Counted from the stretch's first letter, positions 14,985 to 22,897 are shown. The stretch is DNA of 34,217 nucleotides from Bacillota bacterium (GCA_023441125.1 JAEZQV010000240.1:1-34217); one strand, 5' to 3'. A program made the numbers and translations. The notes: a model not told the origin generated them from the sequence alone.

Positions 14985-15374
14985 TCAGCCACCCATTACC
15001 TGCACCCATACTTTACGCTGGCGCGGTCCGTCAAATTCACAGAAATAAATGGCCTGCCACATGCCCAGAGCCAAGTCATTCGCTTCAACCGGCAAAGTAA
15101 GGGAACAGCCTACCAGCGAGCTTTTTACATGTGCCGGTGAATTCCCTTCCGCGTGGCGGTATGACAATTCCGGCACCATGCTGCCTAACGCCGCCAGCAT
15201 ATCTGAGACGACGGCGGGATCGGCGTTTTCGTTAATCGTTACTCCGGCGGTTGTGTGGGGAACAAAAACCTGGCACATTCCCTGCTGAATATGGCTGTCC
15301 CGGACAATCTCCCTGACGCGTGCCGTTATATCTACGAACCCTTCCGCCGGCGTGTGCAAAAGGAACTGTTTCAT
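14985..15374 (-). CDS. YjbQ family (UPF0047) protein
   Basis: Conserved 129-residue protein of the YjbQ/UPF0047 family, for which weak thiamine-phosphate synthase activity has been reported for relatives; the physiological role is uncertain. Family signatures are FVPHTTAGVTINENADP with conserved His and Asn, the YRHAEGNSPAHVKSSLVG stretch and LGMWQAIYFCEFDGPR near the C-terminus. Length is normal. First gene of a pair with DUF503, possibly continuing into the amidohydrolase. Confidence 0.93.
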   Translation of the reverse strand: MKQFLLHTPAEGFVDITARVREIVRDSHIQQGMCQVFVPHTTAGVTINENADPAVVSDMLAALGSMVPELSYRHAEGNSPAHVKSSLVGCSLTLPVEANDLALGMWQAIYFCEFDGPRQRKVWVQVMGG

Positions 15375-15461
15375 ACCATCACCTCTTTAGCTGTTGTCAG
15401 GCTGAATAATTCATATGGTTATATGCTTTCTTGCCGGCAGCCGTCTATACCTGCAGCTTCT

Positions 15462-15503
15462 CAAAAAAAAATGACTGGCATCATGGAAAAATGACGCCAG
15501 TCA
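15462..15503 (-). terminator. Strong intrinsic terminator
   Basis: Stem TGACTGGC/GCCAGTCA plus inner TCAT/ATGA with one internal mismatch (15472-15503), followed on the minus strand by nine T. It ends the secreted-protein gene at 15542. Confidence 0.9.
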
Positions 15504-15541
15504 ATATAACTCACTGTTAAAATATTTTTTTGGTACTCTAA

Positions 15542-15973
15542 TTAGATTTTGACATCAATTATGGCCGAGACGCCAACCCCCTGGACACGGCTAAAGTTGA
15601 CCGGGTTCGTGCTGTCAATCGGAATCAGCGCCTTAACTCTAAAGGTACTGCCGTTAAAGTTGCCTTCTACCTGGAGGACGGCTTTCGTCCTGTCAACCAA
15701 TTCCTCTGACCCCGTAACCTGGGCAGCACCTATGTAGCCATGGTTTCCCACTGAAAGAATCGGCACCACCTTAGTGGCATAATCATTGCCGCCGCCATTT
15801 TTAAAAGTCAGTTGGTTGATAAAATTATTCAGGGGTGTAGAGAATTTATCAATAAGAAAACCGATACCGCCAACTTTAAGAATATCTCCCAAACCTATAG
15901 CCTGCGACACAGGAATAACGGATACCGATAGCAAGGAAACCAGCAGCATGCCCATAATAAGCTTTTTTTTCAC
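15542..15973 (-). CDS. Small secreted protein of unknown function
   Basis: No family recognised. The 143-residue product has a clear signal peptide (MKKK, hydrophobic 5-20, cleavage near SQA-IG). The mature part begins with a Gly-rich amphipathic stretch (GLGDILKVGGIGFLIDKF), then alternating polar/hydrophobic strands (KVVPILSVG, YIGAAQVTG, AVLQVEG, STFRVKALIPI, GVSAIIDVKI), suggesting a small beta-sandwich. GTG 15973 follows GGAGG by nine bases. It is monocistronic, with one of the clearest promoters of the window and a strong terminator, so it may be highly expressed, perhaps as an envelope protein. Confidence 0.75.
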   Translation of the reverse strand: MKKKLIMGMLLVSLLSVSVIPVSQAIGLGDILKVGGIGFLIDKFSTPLNNFINQLTFKNGGGNDYATKVVPILSVGNHGYIGAAQVTGSEELVDRTKAVLQVEGNFNGSTFRVKALIPIDSTNPVNFSRVQGVGVSAIIDVKI

Positions 15974-16019
15974 GATAAATTTCCTCCATATCAGATTTTA
16001 GTATTGCTACTATAATTTG

Positions 16020-16047
16020 ATTATACACAATCTGACTAAGTAGTCAA
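16020..16047 (-). promoter_or_regulatory. Strong promoter with operator-like repeat for the secreted protein
   Basis: Minus strand TTGACT (16047-16042), 16-base spacer, perfect TATAAT (16025-16020). A perfect inverted repeat TGACTA-ag-TAGTCA (16033-16046) overlaps the -35 box, a typical repressor position. Confidence 0.8.
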
Positions 16048-16174
16048 CATAATCTATGCTGTCCTGATGCTTGCACTGACAAAAAGAATTCCCCTGCCGG
16101 CATAATTTCGCCAAACGCAACCCCTGTCCCCAGGCTGTTCTTCAGCGTTGCGCCGGCGGGTGCGGGCCGCAGCG

Positions 16175-17017
16175 TTACAACCGCGGCCGCAGCGCTTCCG
16201 CCATCAGGTGCGCTTCATAGGTCAATATCCCGCTGACTGCCAGCAAAGCCAGATAGGCAAGCCCGATTTTCAGCCGAAGCGCCGGCTCGGTATTATAATA
16301 TTCGTCATTACGGTGCTGCCAAAACGCCCAGACCCGGTGAGCAGCGCCAAACAGCACCAGCAGTAAGATGGGACTGAAACGAAACCACAGCAGTAAGACA
16401 ATCAGCGGCACCCCCAGCAGCCAGATATAAGGCGACACCGCGCCGGCGATACGGCCGCCGTCAAGGGGGGAAGCCGGCACCAGGTTAAAAAGCGTAAGAA
16501 AATACCCGGTAAAGGCCAGCGAAAAGAGCAACGGTGACTGCCAGGCATAGGCCGCTATGTGAACTACAGCCGCCGCCAGCAACCCGAACAGCGGACCGCC
16601 GTAAGCGATGATACTTTCTGTCGCCGCATCCTTAGGCGGTTCTTTGATGCCAATCAGCGCTCCCAGAAACGGAATGAACACCGGCGCCGTTACCGGTATG
16701 TTCTGTTGTTTGGCGGCAACCATGTGGCCGTATTCATGCACGGCAATAAGCAATACAAACCCCAGGGCCCACCAAATCCCGTAAAACCAGGCGTAAACCC
16801 CGATGGTTGCCACCATAGACAGGGTAGTAATACCAAATTTACTGAATTTAAGTACCAGGAATATTCCTTGCAGCAGACTGAGAATACTCTTCCATTTCAG
16901 TAAAGCCAGCAAGGCGGTAAGCGCCCCGCCCAAACCCGCCCGCCTATACCAGGGCGGCCGCGGCGGCGGGGGATTGGCCGCGGTTTCGTTCCGTTCATTC
17001 TCGCTATCTTGGTTCAA
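16175..17017 (-). CDS. Site-2 protease family (M50) membrane metalloprotease
   Basis: Intramembrane zinc protease of the S2P/SpoIVFB-like M50 family. After a charged, Pro-rich cytoplasmic N-terminus come several membrane spans; the zinc-binding HEYGH lies in a membrane segment (near residues 94-98) and the third ligand is in SPLDGGRI (near 186). No PDZ or CBS domain is attached. Two TTG codons are in frame; the second, TTG 17017, is 7 bases from AGAGGG and is chosen (280 residues). It lies 27 bases after the MBL-hydrolase stop and is likely co-transcribed. The substrate is unknown. Confidence 0.9.
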   Translation of the reverse strand: MNQDSENERNETAANPPPPRPPWYRRAGLGGALTALLALLKWKSILSLLQGIFLVLKFSKFGITTLSMVATIGVYAWFYGIWWALGFVLLIAVHEYGHMVAAKQQNIPVTAPVFIPFLGALIGIKEPPKDAATESIIAYGGPLFGLLAAAVVHIAAYAWQSPLLFSLAFTGYFLTLFNLVPASPLDGGRIAGAVSPYIWLLGVPLIVLLLWFRFSPILLLVLFGAAHRVWAFWQHRNDEYYNTEPALRLKIGLAYLALLAVSGILTYEAHLMAEALRPRL

Positions 17018-17044
17018 AAGCAATCCCTCTATTCAAAGTATGAA

Positions 17045-17911
17045 TTAGCCGGTGCAGGCTTCCCGCAGCACAGTTTTTATCATGCCGCGCGCATTCAGGC
17101 GAAAGGCGCTGCCGGGCTGCTCCTGCCGGCTTTGCTCATCGCGAAACAGTCTTTCATATTCGGTCAGAATCTGCTCTTCAGGATACCCCCGGGCAGCCAA
17201 TTGCAGGATAAACTCCCGGGTTTCGCCAATGGCCTGCAGGCAATTTTCCCAGTAAGCGGCCGTAGCGGCTGCATCGACCAGTCCGTAATGGGGTGAAATA
17301 ATATAGGCCGGCTGAAGTTGCCGGCAGCGCCGGATCGAGTCTATGGCCTCGGCACAACTGGTGATAAAAGCCGGGTACATTCGTCCGGCCTTGCTCAGGT
17401 AGCCTGTTGTTTCGCTGGCAAATAACAGTTCGTCATTAACAAGAAAGGCCAGGGAACATTGGGTATGACCGGTTGTTTTGATCACGCTGATACGGCTGCC
17501 GCCCAGCTCAATTGTATCGCCGTCGGCAATGACAGTATCCACTTTCAGCTTAGCATCCTCATAGGGCGGCAGCCCGGCTGCACCGAAAAGTTCGGCGGCC
17601 TGAACACTAAGCTGCCGGATGGTGTTTAACGCATTCGGCTTGTGTAAAACCTGTTGGGCGTAGGCCGCCCCCAGTACGCAGGCCGCCGGCCATTGCGCCT
17701 TTAGATAAGGGATGCCGCCGATATGATCATAGTGAGAATGGCTGATAAGAATATAATCCAGAGACCGTGCGCCAATTACCTGTTTAATGTTAGCAATAAG
17801 CCGGGACGCGCAATAGGCCATGCCGCAGTCGATTAAAGCCGTTTTCTCTTTTCCGGTCAGCAAAAAGGCATTGCCGCCCTGTCCGCCGGTAACGTCAAAA
17901 ATTTGCTCCAT
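17045..17911 (-). CDS. MBL-fold metallo-hydrolase
   Basis: Metallo-beta-lactamase-fold hydrolase of 288 residues. The metal motif HSHYDH is at residues 58-63 (SHSHYDHIGG), and a later His (TTGHTQCSLAF) and Asp-equivalent region complete the site. The C-terminal 100 residues carry an extra helical segment ending in EQSRQEQPGSAF and NARGMIKTVL. The frame is open back to 18022, but the AAGGATG before ATG 17911 and the family N-terminus (MEQIFDVTG) fix the start. The substrate is not evident; relatives include hydroxyacylglutathione hydrolase-like and flavin-free enzymes. Followed by the M50 protease gene. Confidence 0.9.
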   Translation of the reverse strand: MEQIFDVTGGQGGNAFLLTGKEKTALIDCGMAYCASRLIANIKQVIGARSLDYILISHSHYDHIGGIPYLKAQWPAACVLGAAYAQQVLHKPNALNTIRQLSVQAAELFGAAGLPPYEDAKLKVDTVIADGDTIELGGSRISVIKTTGHTQCSLAFLVNDELLFASETTGYLSKAGRMYPAFITSCAEAIDSIRRCRQLQPAYIISPHYGLVDAAATAAYWENCLQAIGETREFILQLAARGYPEEQILTEYERLFRDEQSRQEQPGSAFRLNARGMIKTVLREACTG

Positions 17912-18058
17912 GTAAACAACATCCTTTATTACAACATATTCGTCCAAAAGCTTGCTATCAGCCTGGCTCCTTGCCTGTGAGTCCCCGGCCGGCCAACACC
18001 GTCTGTTCCGGTTCATACACAACTATACATTATTTACCGTCAGCCGGCCGAGGTGTAT

Positions 18059-18098
18059 TATATAATTATGGTACCCGTTTTGCGTTGCTCAGCAATGG
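18059..18098 (+). promoter_or_regulatory. Putative -10 box for the plus-strand SBP-like gene
   Basis: TATAAT at 18059-18064 without a good -35 box; the TTG start at 18111 has GGAGG (18097-18101) nine bases upstream. Tentative. Confidence 0.35.
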
Positions 18099-18110
18099 AG
18101 GCGTATAGGT

Positions 18111-19298
18111 TTGCAAAATTTTTTACTGGAGTCCACCATCCAGGCCATTATCGACAAATACCCGGAGACGGCGGCTGTCCTGACCAGTTTTAACCTTCTG
18201 CCCGCTGATGCCGCCACCCGCAATATTCTGCGGCTGAAAACAGGATTGCAGTTGAAAAAGCTTAACAGTGAGGTATTTGTCAAATTGCTGCTTGATGCCA
18301 TTGCCGATGCCGGACAGTATCGGCGGCTCGCCAACGTGATGACGGCTAAGCCGGACACCTTTACCTTTGCTGCCCAGTTGCCCTGTGCTTTAAACTTGCC
18401 GTTAAGCTATGCATTCAAAAGTGCATTAGAGCAGTTCCAGCAAAGAAGGCCGTACCCTTGCAGCCATTATATCTGGTCCTGCAGTAACGATGTGCTGGCT
18501 TACGCCGATTATCTCCAGCAGCTCACAGATATTGACAAGGCACCGGACTTACTGTTTACCACCGATTACAATTTGTTCAATGAAAACTTTATTGAGCGGT
18601 TTGTCAAAAAAGGGTATTATACCAGTTGCCAGTCCTGGCCCGTGCCCGGCTTTCTGCACAATACCGGTATTGCGGATACGGAGGGCTGGTACAACGTAAT
18701 TGCTGTTAATCCGGTTGTCGTCGTGCTTGACTGCCGGCAGCTGGGCAAGCTGCCGGTGCCTGCTGCCTGGCGGGATTTACTCCGGCCGGAATATGAGCAA
18801 ATGCTGGTCTTGAACGGCAGCAGCGGCGACTTTGACGATATCGTGCTGCTGAATATCTATAAAGAATACGGCGCTGCCGGCATCGCGGCCCTCAGGCGCT
18901 CTGTCCGGACAGGCCTGCACCCGTCGCAGATGATAAAAAGCATGGCCGGCAATAATCCTGACCGCCCGCCCCTGTATGTGATGCCTTACTTTTTTGCCAA
19001 CACCATTGCCCCGCCGGCCGAAACAAAAATCATCTGGCCGGAAGACGGAACGTTTATAACGCCGCTGTCTTTCCTGGTTAAGAAGGATAAGCAGGCTGAA
19101 ATGCAAGAGCTGCTTGACTTTTTAACCGGACCTGAGTTAGGCCGAATTTGTGCCGATGCCTATTTTCCCTCGCTTCATCCGCAGGTCGAATGCCATTTAC
19201 CGGCTAACATCCGTTTAAAGTGGCTGGGCTGGGATTATATCCGCCGGCAGGATACCGGTGAATTATTGGCAAGGCTAAACAGAAGCTTCCTCGGCTAA
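18111..19298 (+). CDS. Cytoplasmic solute-binding-protein-like protein with DUF1858/ScdA-N-like N-terminus
   Basis: A 395-residue protein of unknown function. Residues 1-70 resemble the DUF1858/ScdA N-terminal helical domain (STIQAIIDKYPETAAVLTSFNL). The remainder resembles iron-type ABC solute-binding proteins (LLFTTDYNLFNENF, WYNVIAVNPVVVVLD, MLVLNGSSGDFDDIVLLNI, FLTGPELGRICADAYFPSLHP). No signal peptide or lipobox is present, so it should stay in the cytoplasm, odd for this fold. The start is TTG 18111 with GGAGG nine bases upstream. No ABC permease or ATPase lies nearby. Its 3' end overlaps the convergent ArsC-like gene by 24 bases. It could bind a metal-sulfur cofactor or a small anion; this is speculation. 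Confidence 0.7.
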   Translation: MQNFLLESTIQAIIDKYPETAAVLTSFNLLPADAATRNILRLKTGLQLKKLNSEVFVKLLLDAIADAGQYRRLANVMTAKPDTFTFAAQLPCALNLPLSYAFKSALEQFQQRRPYPCSHYIWSCSNDVLAYADYLQQLTDIDKAPDLLFTTDYNLFNENFIERFVKKGYYTSCQSWPVPGFLHNTGIADTEGWYNVIAVNPVVVVLDCRQLGKLPVPAAWRDLLRPEYEQMLVLNGSSGDFDDIVLLNIYKEYGAAGIAALRRSVRTGLHPSQMIKSMAGNNPDRPPLYVMPYFFANTIAPPAETKIIWPEDGTFITPLSFLVKKDKQAEMQELLDFLTGPELGRICADAYFPSLHPQVECHLPANIRLKWLGWDYIRRQDTGELLARLNRSFLG

Positions 19299-19652
19299 GA
19301 GAGCTTCCCACTCCGCCGGCTTAAAGCCTACCAGCACTGTATCTGCCGTAATCAGCAGCGGCCGCTTGACAAGCATGCCGTCTGTTGCCAGCAGCGCCAG
19401 CTGCTCCGCCGCCGGCATCGCTGCCAGCTTATCCTTGAGCGCCAGTGATTTGTATAACAATCCGCTGGTATTGAAGAGTTTCCGCACAGGCACATTGCTT
19501 ATTCTCTGCCAGGCAGCCAACTCGGTTACGTTTGGATTCTGGTCCTTGATGTTCCGCATTTCATAGGTGATGCCTCTGTCATCCAGCCATTTTTTTGCTT
19601 TTTGACAGGTTGTGCATTTGGGGTAGCAGATAAACAGCATTTTTTCGGTCAT
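19275..19652 (-). CDS. ArsC/Spx/YffB-like thioredoxin-fold protein
   Basis: Protein of 125 residues in the ArsC/Spx superfamily. The N-terminus MLFICYPKCTTCQKAKKWLDDRG carries a CxxC-type pair, Cys at positions of the ArsC/Spx active site, and the C-terminal MLVKRPLLITADTVLVGFKPAEW is the conserved family end. It could be an arsenate-reductase-like or disulfide oxidoreductase protein, or an Spx-like RNA polymerase partner; the Spx RxxxR features are not evident, so the former seems likelier. ATG 19652 has GGAGG nine bases upstream. It converges on the plus-strand SBP-like gene with a 24-base overlap. Confidence 0.88.
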   Translation of the reverse strand: MTEKMLFICYPKCTTCQKAKKWLDDRGITYEMRNIKDQNPNVTELAAWQRISNVPVRKLFNTSGLLYKSLALKDKLAAMPAAEQLALLATDGMLVKRPLLITADTVLVGFKPAEWEALLAEEASV

Positions 19653-19727
19653 GATTCGTCGCCTCCCGGTCAAAGATTTATACCCATTGTTAATCGTCGA
19701 TCATTGTAAGAACAAGGCGGTTAGCGC

Positions 19728-20264
19728 TTATGGCTTGCAAATAATTTCCGCGATATAAGTGTCAAAAATATTGGCGGCGTGCGCCGGCCGGATCACGACG
19801 GCCGTATCGGCCCCCCGGCCGGTGCCGCCAATGGCAATGATGTCCTCGCCATAAGGAATCAGACCGGCATCCAGGGCCATCACGGCAATCTCGACGGTAA
19901 CCTTAACCCCCTGACCAAAAAGCTTCAGCGTATTGGCCATAATTTCCACCGGGAATGCGCCGCCGAATTTCCGGCTGATGCCCCGCTCGGCGCCGGACAG
20001 CACATGGGTGGTGGTTAATACTTTTACATTCTTACTCACCAAAGCGTCCCGCTGCTCGGCAGGCATTTCATTGACTCCCGGCTCTTTAAACCCGTTGGCA
20101 TGGGTAACGCAGACTGCATTTTCGACTTTTCCCGCCAGCAGTTCGGCAGTCTTGCCGCTGTTGGAAGCTACCACAACCGACTTGATACCATATTCCGCGG
20201 CTTTGCGCAATGCCAACTCCACCGTCTTTTCCGTATGGGCGGCGCCTGCAGATTTCCAGTACAT
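19728..20264 (-). CDS. Stand-alone pyruvate kinase C-terminal (PK_C) domain protein
   Basis: The 178-residue protein matches only the C-terminal allosteric domain of pyruvate kinase (TEKTVELALRKAAEYGIKSVVVASNSGKTAELL, VCVTHANGF, DIIAIGGTGRGADTAVVIRP); the catalytic barrel is absent. Stand-alone PK_C proteins of this kind occur in Firmicutes and archaea and are of unknown function; a ligand-binding or regulatory role is usual speculation. ATG 20264 with GGAG nine bases upstream gives the family N-terminus MYWKSAG; the longer frame to 20369 lacks a ribosome site. It is followed after about 75 bases by the ArsC-like gene and preceded by trmO. Confidence 0.88.
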   Translation of the reverse strand: MYWKSAGAAHTEKTVELALRKAAEYGIKSVVVASNSGKTAELLAGKVENAVCVTHANGFKEPGVNEMPAEQRDALVSKNVKVLTTTHVLSGAERGISRKFGGAFPVEIMANTLKLFGQGVKVTVEIAVMALDAGLIPYGEDIIAIGGTGRGADTAVVIRPAHAANIFDTYIAEIICKP

Positions 20265-20396
20265 ACGTATCATCTCCGTTTTTATAAAGTATTGTACTTT
20301 GGCATGGGTATTTTTGTCAATAATGCCCGGGAAAGCCTGCCGGCATAGGTTGCCGGCCAGCAAAGCCACAGGTAGCTTTCCAGATAGTTTTCTCCC

Positions 20397-20882
20397 CTAT
20401 GACTTGTTCACAAAGCGCCCGTCATCCTTGGTTGCGGCCAGTTTGTGCACATTTTTTTCAAACCAGCCGTTTTTCACGGCTGCCCGGACATCAAATTCGG
20501 CCACATACGGCTTGATATCCAGCAGGGGTGTGCCGTCGATAATGTCTACATCCAGAATATGCAGCCTGTTCCCTGCTACTTTGCTAAGCCGCACGACCGA
20601 AAAGCCAATGGCATTGGGCCTGCCGGGCGAACGGGTGGCGAAGATGCCGTGCGGCTCATTATCCAGGAACGGCTTCACCACCAGCGAGGCTTCCTTTACC
20701 AAATGAAAATGGTACAGCAGAATCAGGTGGGAGAACCCTTCAATATCCTTTAGGCCGGCGGCATACTCGGGCTTAACTTCAATAACACCGGCCACATCCC
20801 GGGCCGCTGCCGCCTGAATCGGAGTTCCCTTCGGCTCTGTAAAGGGGGACAGAATCACGCCAATCGGCTGGTAGTCAATCAT
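20397..20882 (-). CDS. trmO: tRNA (N6-threonylcarbamoyladenosine37-N6)-methyltransferase TrmO
   Basis: SAM-dependent methylase that adds a methyl group to t6A37 in tRNA reading ACY codons. The 161-residue protein matches TrmO/TsaA (VirR-type beta-barrel): N-terminal PIGVILSPFTEPKGTPIQ, central GFSHLILLYHFH, the SAM-binding FATRSPGRPNAIGFSVVRL and LDVDIIDGTPLLDIKPYV. It lacks the extra C-terminal domain of E. coli TrmO, as usual for short members. Ribosome site GAGGTGA precedes ATG 20882. Some archaeal-type relatives act on other substrates, so TrmO is the family call. Confidence 0.9.
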   Translation of the reverse strand: MIDYQPIGVILSPFTEPKGTPIQAAAARDVAGVIEVKPEYAAGLKDIEGFSHLILLYHFHLVKEASLVVKPFLDNEPHGIFATRSPGRPNAIGFSVVRLSKVAGNRLHILDVDIIDGTPLLDIKPYVAEFDVRAAVKNGWFEKNVHKLAATKDDGRFVNKS

Positions 20883-21048
20883 GCTTTCACCTCGTTATCT
20901 AGTAGTGCGGCCGGCGCTTTGTCCGGCTCCCGACCCGTTGGCCAGATACTTGCTGGCATAACTCTCCAGTGATTTTTATCCATTATTTTACCCTAAAAGT
21001 GGTATATTTGTGATAAAATAGCTATATCAACCCGAAATGAGGAATACT

Positions 21049-21816
21049 ATGCTAAAAAAACTTATCCCCCTCTGTACTGCTTTCACAATCCTGCTGTCAA
21101 GTGCAGCCGTTAGCGCGGCGCCGGCTTTGGAAAAGGAAATCACCAACGATTTAAAACAGTTTAACGGCCAAGTTGGTGTTTTTGCCAAGAATTTAAAAAC
21201 AGGCAAAACCTATAAATTTAACCAGGATAACATTTTTCCTACTGCTTCCACCAGTAAGCTGATTGTAGCCCTGGCAACCTACAAGTATCTTTATCCCAAA
21301 GCACCGGCCTACAAGAAAAATGAATATGACCAAAACATCGATGTTATGATAAAAGTAAGCGACAATACCTCTTTCCAATCCTTACTTAATGAGTTTGATG
21401 CCACTGCCAAAAATACCTTTGATAAAGTGGAAAAAGATTTACGGCTAAAGAAAACCGAAATTCATGATGAACAGGCCTTTACCAGATACGGTTATCACAG
21501 CATAACAACGCCTTATGAAATGTCCAAGGTGCTGGAAACCATCTACAACGAAAAATATCTTGATAAACCCCAGGTACGCCGTTTGAAAACCAATCTGGCC
21601 AATACCATTTTCGCGGATGAAATTCCCCGTCATATGCAAGTGCCGGTATTTCATAAAGTCGGTGAACTGGATGACGTGCTGTGTGATGTCGGCGTGGTGC
21701 AGGACGGCCATGCGCCTATATTGATCAGTTTTTACACCCGCACCGGCGACCATGGCTACTCCAGTGATTTTATCGCCAATGTATCGGCCAAACTGTATAA
21801 TGCGTTGCGCCGCTAA
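21049..21816 (+). CDS. Beta-lactamase-fold serine hydrolase, exported
   Basis: Secreted serine hydrolase of the penicillin-binding/class A beta-lactamase fold. A signal peptide covers residues 1-23 (ending VSAA). Active-site motifs are present: STSK (Ser 67-Lys 70), SDN (104-106) and KVG (203-205, in place of KTG). The Glu-x-x-Leu-Asn of the class A omega loop cannot be found before the TTPYEMSK segment, so hydrolysis of beta-lactams is doubtful and a peptidase or esterase role is plausible. ATG 21049 with GAGG six bases upstream is chosen over ATG 21037 (255 residues). Its last codons form part of a perfect terminator stem. Monocistronic. Confidence 0.88.
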   Translation: MLKKLIPLCTAFTILLSSAAVSAAPALEKEITNDLKQFNGQVGVFAKNLKTGKTYKFNQDNIFPTASTSKLIVALATYKYLYPKAPAYKKNEYDQNIDVMIKVSDNTSFQSLLNEFDATAKNTFDKVEKDLRLKKTEIHDEQAFTRYGYHSITTPYEMSKVLETIYNEKYLDKPQVRRLKTNLANTIFADEIPRHMQVPVFHKVGELDDVLCDVGVVQDGHAPILISFYTRTGDHGYSSDFIANVSAKLYNALRR

Positions 21817-21856
21817 AAAACTGAGCCAGCATTTGCTGGCTCAGTTTTTTAGCGGC
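21809..21856. terminator. Bidirectional terminator with a perfect 22-bp stem
   Basis: A perfect inverted repeat of 22 bp (21809-21830 with 21835-21856) and an ATTT loop has an A6/T6 block in each arm, so it ends transcription in both directions. It serves the serine hydrolase (whose stop codon TAA and last two codons are in the stem) and the convergent diguanylate cyclase gene ending at 21895. Confidence 0.95.
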
Positions 21857-21894
21857 CTGAAGCAGCAGTTTGTGCGGCTCTAGACCCTTATTGC

Positions 21895-22800
21895 TTATTC
21901 AATAGCGATGAAACGGTTGCGGCCTTCATTCTTGGCCTTATAAAGCCCGAAATCAGCCCTTTTTATCAAGAGGGCGGGGTCCTGGCACGCGTCCGGGTTA
22001 AGGGTGGCAATGCCGATGCTTACGGTAACTATGTCGCTGACAGCCGAAAGGCGGTGTTCAATACCTAAGGCCCGAATGTTAGCCTGAATTCGCTTTGCAA
22101 CCTGAACGGCACCGGTAAGCGGAGTTGACGGCAGCAGCACAATGAATTCTTCGCCGCCGTACCGGGCCACTGTATCAATAGGCCGGAGCAGCGCTGCGCT
22201 CACGGCCTTAGCTATTTTTTTAAGACACTGGTCACCTTCCAAATGACCATAACAGTCGTTATAGTTTTTGAAGAAATCAATGTCGATTAACTGGCTTGAC
22301 AGACAGTCATGATTACGCTGCGCATAGCCCCATAATTTTTCCAGTGTTTCGTCAAAATACCGCCGGTTGGGAATACCTGTCAGCGCATCAATAAAGGATA
22401 GCCGGGCTAGCCTGTCCCGCTGTTTTTTCAGTGCAAGATGGCTTTTCACCCGGGCTTTGATGACCTCATGGTCGGTATCTTTGGTAATGTAATCAATGGC
22501 TCCCAGGGCAAACCCCTTCGTTTGGTCGGCCGGTCCGTCCTTGATAGAAATAAAAATAACCGCGACATCCTGCGTGCCGGGGTTGGCTTTAAGCCGTCGG
22601 CACAATTCATGGCCATCCATATCAGGCATAATAATATCCAACAGCACCAGGTCTATCGGCCGCGCCATGATCAGGTCCATAGCCTGCTGTCCCGAATCAG
22701 CGCAAAGTACATGATATTCATCCTGTAAGATAGCGGTAAGTAATTGCCGGTTAAAATTCATATCATCCACAATAAGGACGGTTTGTTTTTCCGGATTCAT
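21895..22800 (-). CDS. Response-regulator diguanylate cyclase (REC-GGDEF)
   Basis: Makes c-di-GMP from two GTP under control of a phosphorylatable receiver. The 301-residue protein has a REC domain (about 5-120) with the phospho-acceptor Asp 55 (LVLLDIIMPDMDG) and the acidic IVDD, then a GGDEF domain (about 135-300) with GGEEF at 215-219. The product-inhibition I-site RPID (206-209) is exactly five residues before GGEEF, so activity is likely intact and feedback-inhibited. The frame reaches 22833, but AAAGGA lies ahead of ATG 22800. No partner kinase is in the window. The leader carries a c-di-GMP-I riboswitch (22876-22960). Confidence 0.95.
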   Translation of the reverse strand: MNPEKQTVLIVDDMNFNRQLLTAILQDEYHVLCADSGQQAMDLIMARPIDLVLLDIIMPDMDGHELCRRLKANPGTQDVAVIFISIKDGPADQTKGFALGAIDYITKDTDHEVIKARVKSHLALKKQRDRLARLSFIDALTGIPNRRYFDETLEKLWGYAQRNHDCLSSQLIDIDFFKNYNDCYGHLEGDQCLKKIAKAVSAALLRPIDTVARYGGEEFIVLLPSTPLTGAVQVAKRIQANIRALGIEHRLSAVSDIVTVSIGIATLNPDACQDPALLIKRADFGLYKAKNEGRNRFIAIE

Positions 22801-22844
22801 GTTTTCGTTCCTTTCCTCTTTATATCCCATCATTTCATCGGAAT

Positions 22845-22897
22845 AAAAAAGATTGCCTGTTCCATCACTGACTCACATGATGCAACCTGGCAATCTT
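22845..22897 (-). terminator. Riboswitch-controlled terminator ahead of the diguanylate cyclase gene
   Basis: Minus-strand hairpin: AAGATTGCC pairs with GGCAATCTT (9 bp), with an inner CATCA/TGATG stem, and six T follow at 22850-22845. Its 5' arm is also the last part of the c-di-GMP-I aptamer, so the two folds exclude each other. Confidence 0.8.

Noticed and set aside
16116..16152. CGCAAC/GTTGCG inverted repeat as terminator of the M50 protease gene
   Set aside because: The stem is short with a 25-base loop and lacks a T run; evidence is too weak to call a terminator.
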